From: Chamaelirium japonicum
Taxonomy: Eukaryota > Streptophyta > Magnoliopsida > Liliales > Melanthiaceae
Reading direction: 5' to 3'
Length of the DNA stretch: 64,000 nt
NCBI GenBank assembly: GCA_947650365.1
Contig: OX393550.1
Span: forward strand, 71,805,478 to 71,869,477
Numbering within the stretch: the first letter of the stretch is position 1; each line of letters starts with the position of its first letter. Shown in pieces: positions 63,342-64,000 of this stretch. Under the pieces are notes generated by a model. It saw only the letters and a program-made list of their open reading frames with translations. It was not told the DNA's origin and ran no database searches. Position numbers and translations under genes: made by a program.

Positions 63342-63720
63342 ATGGCGGATAACAGTTTGAGAAATGGAGGATTCAATGGTACAAATTTTAGATTTGGAAA
63401 ATGCAGATATTGGGACTTCTATTTGCCATATGGGCAGAAAGACTGACAAACCGGAGCTAATGTCTGAGAAGGATTGTATGACTCTCAACAGTAAGGTTTT
63501 TTATTCGTTTCTCTCAAGCTTCAAAGATCTATAAGGAGAAGACCACCGCGGGCTTGAAGTCTAGGTACGTAAGTGCAGAGGAAAGGTGGAGCAAGTTTCG
63601 GAAAGGGCTCTAGATTAGCCGAAAGCAATTAGAGATGCTTTGGTCAATGGAATCATGAATATGGTTGGATCATTGGGTAGATGAAGATCTCTTGGTGGCC
63701 ACTAATGAGGCCAAGGTTGA
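63342..63720 (+). pseudogene. gag: Degenerate Copia gag start
   Basis: ATG at 63342 begins MADNSLRNGGFNGTNF; then words like the Copia Gag start (GTNFxFWKMQ.. changed to GTNFRFGKCRYWDFYLPYG) appear, followed by several stops. No further Copia domain before the window ends. Confidence 0.55.
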
Positions 63721-64000
63721 GTGCCGAATAGCGGAGCCACATGTGGTCACATGAGACATGGTTTGTAGCCATGGTGGGTGTGCGGGTGGCAGATGACGAA
63801 CATAGATGGTTCCAGGAGGCAGACCTGTGGATCGCTTGAGGGGGTATATGGTACATATTCTCATGGTCTTCATGTTTTGAATTTCAAGAGACACAGATCT
63901 AAATCCCTCTTTCCGAATTAGATCCTCTCGGGTGAGGAACCACTAATTAGGTGGAGCCCTGAAAGTTTTTGATGGTACTTCTTCAGTCTTGGAGAGAGTC
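63721..64000. other. End of window, no recognised gene
   Basis: Could be further decayed Copia interior; nothing specific seen. Confidence 0.3.

Overview
This is plant nuclear DNA, most likely from a flowering plant. It carries a THESEUS1-class receptor kinase, an NAF1-like gene with GT-AG introns, long-LTR Ty3/Gypsy and Ty1/Copia retrotransposons primed by initiator-Met tRNA (TGGTATCAGAGC), and plant-type MITEs. A monocot would fit the GC-rich kinase exon, but I cannot fix the species. Most of the window is transposable-element sequence. I recognise two host genes.

Layout. (1) 1-17524: two copies of one gag-only or otherwise non-autonomous Gypsy-like family. A complete minus-strand copy (379-13354, two 2906-bp LTRs with no visible difference, 5-bp duplication ACGGC) sits inside a plus-strand copy. 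The outer copy's 3' LTR is 15293-17524 and its 5' end lies off the left edge. The insertion splits an antisense open frame in the outer copy that looks like a plant mobile domain (PMD) protein. (2) 17976-29462: a minus-strand Copia element with short LTRs (~145 bp). It was entered, inside the end of its RNase H coding region, by a second minus-strand Copia element (18257-24501). The inner element has an intact pol frame, and between gag and pol it carries a fragment of the host gene CSN5 (COP9 signalosome subunit 5). (3) 29920-32564: the 3' part of an NAF1-like gene on the plus strand. Its earlier exons are not visible, so the two nested retrotransposon clusters either fill one very large intron or have cut the gene off. 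(4) 32565-41153: a region rich in small elements: a 317-bp TRIM with perfect GAGTG duplications, hAT-like and Mutator-like MITEs, a large fold-back with matching microsatellite arms, and fragments of LTRs. (5) 41154-50919: a complete but decayed Copia element (1.93-1.96 kb LTRs, duplication TAACG, many stops). (6) 51530-54884: a badly decayed plus-strand Copia fragment. (7) 56343-58862: an intact single-exon THESEUS1-like receptor kinase. (8) 59238-64000: MITEs and decayed LTR elements running off the right edge.

The retroelements can be ordered by age from their LTRs and reading frames. The inner Gypsy copy (LTRs visually identical) and the inner Copia (a handful of LTR differences, open pol) are youngest. 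The outer Copia (one frameshift) and the 41-51 kb Copia (many stops) are older. The 51-55 kb and 61-64 kb fragments are oldest. All statements rest on reading the sequence by eye; no alignments or database searches were run.
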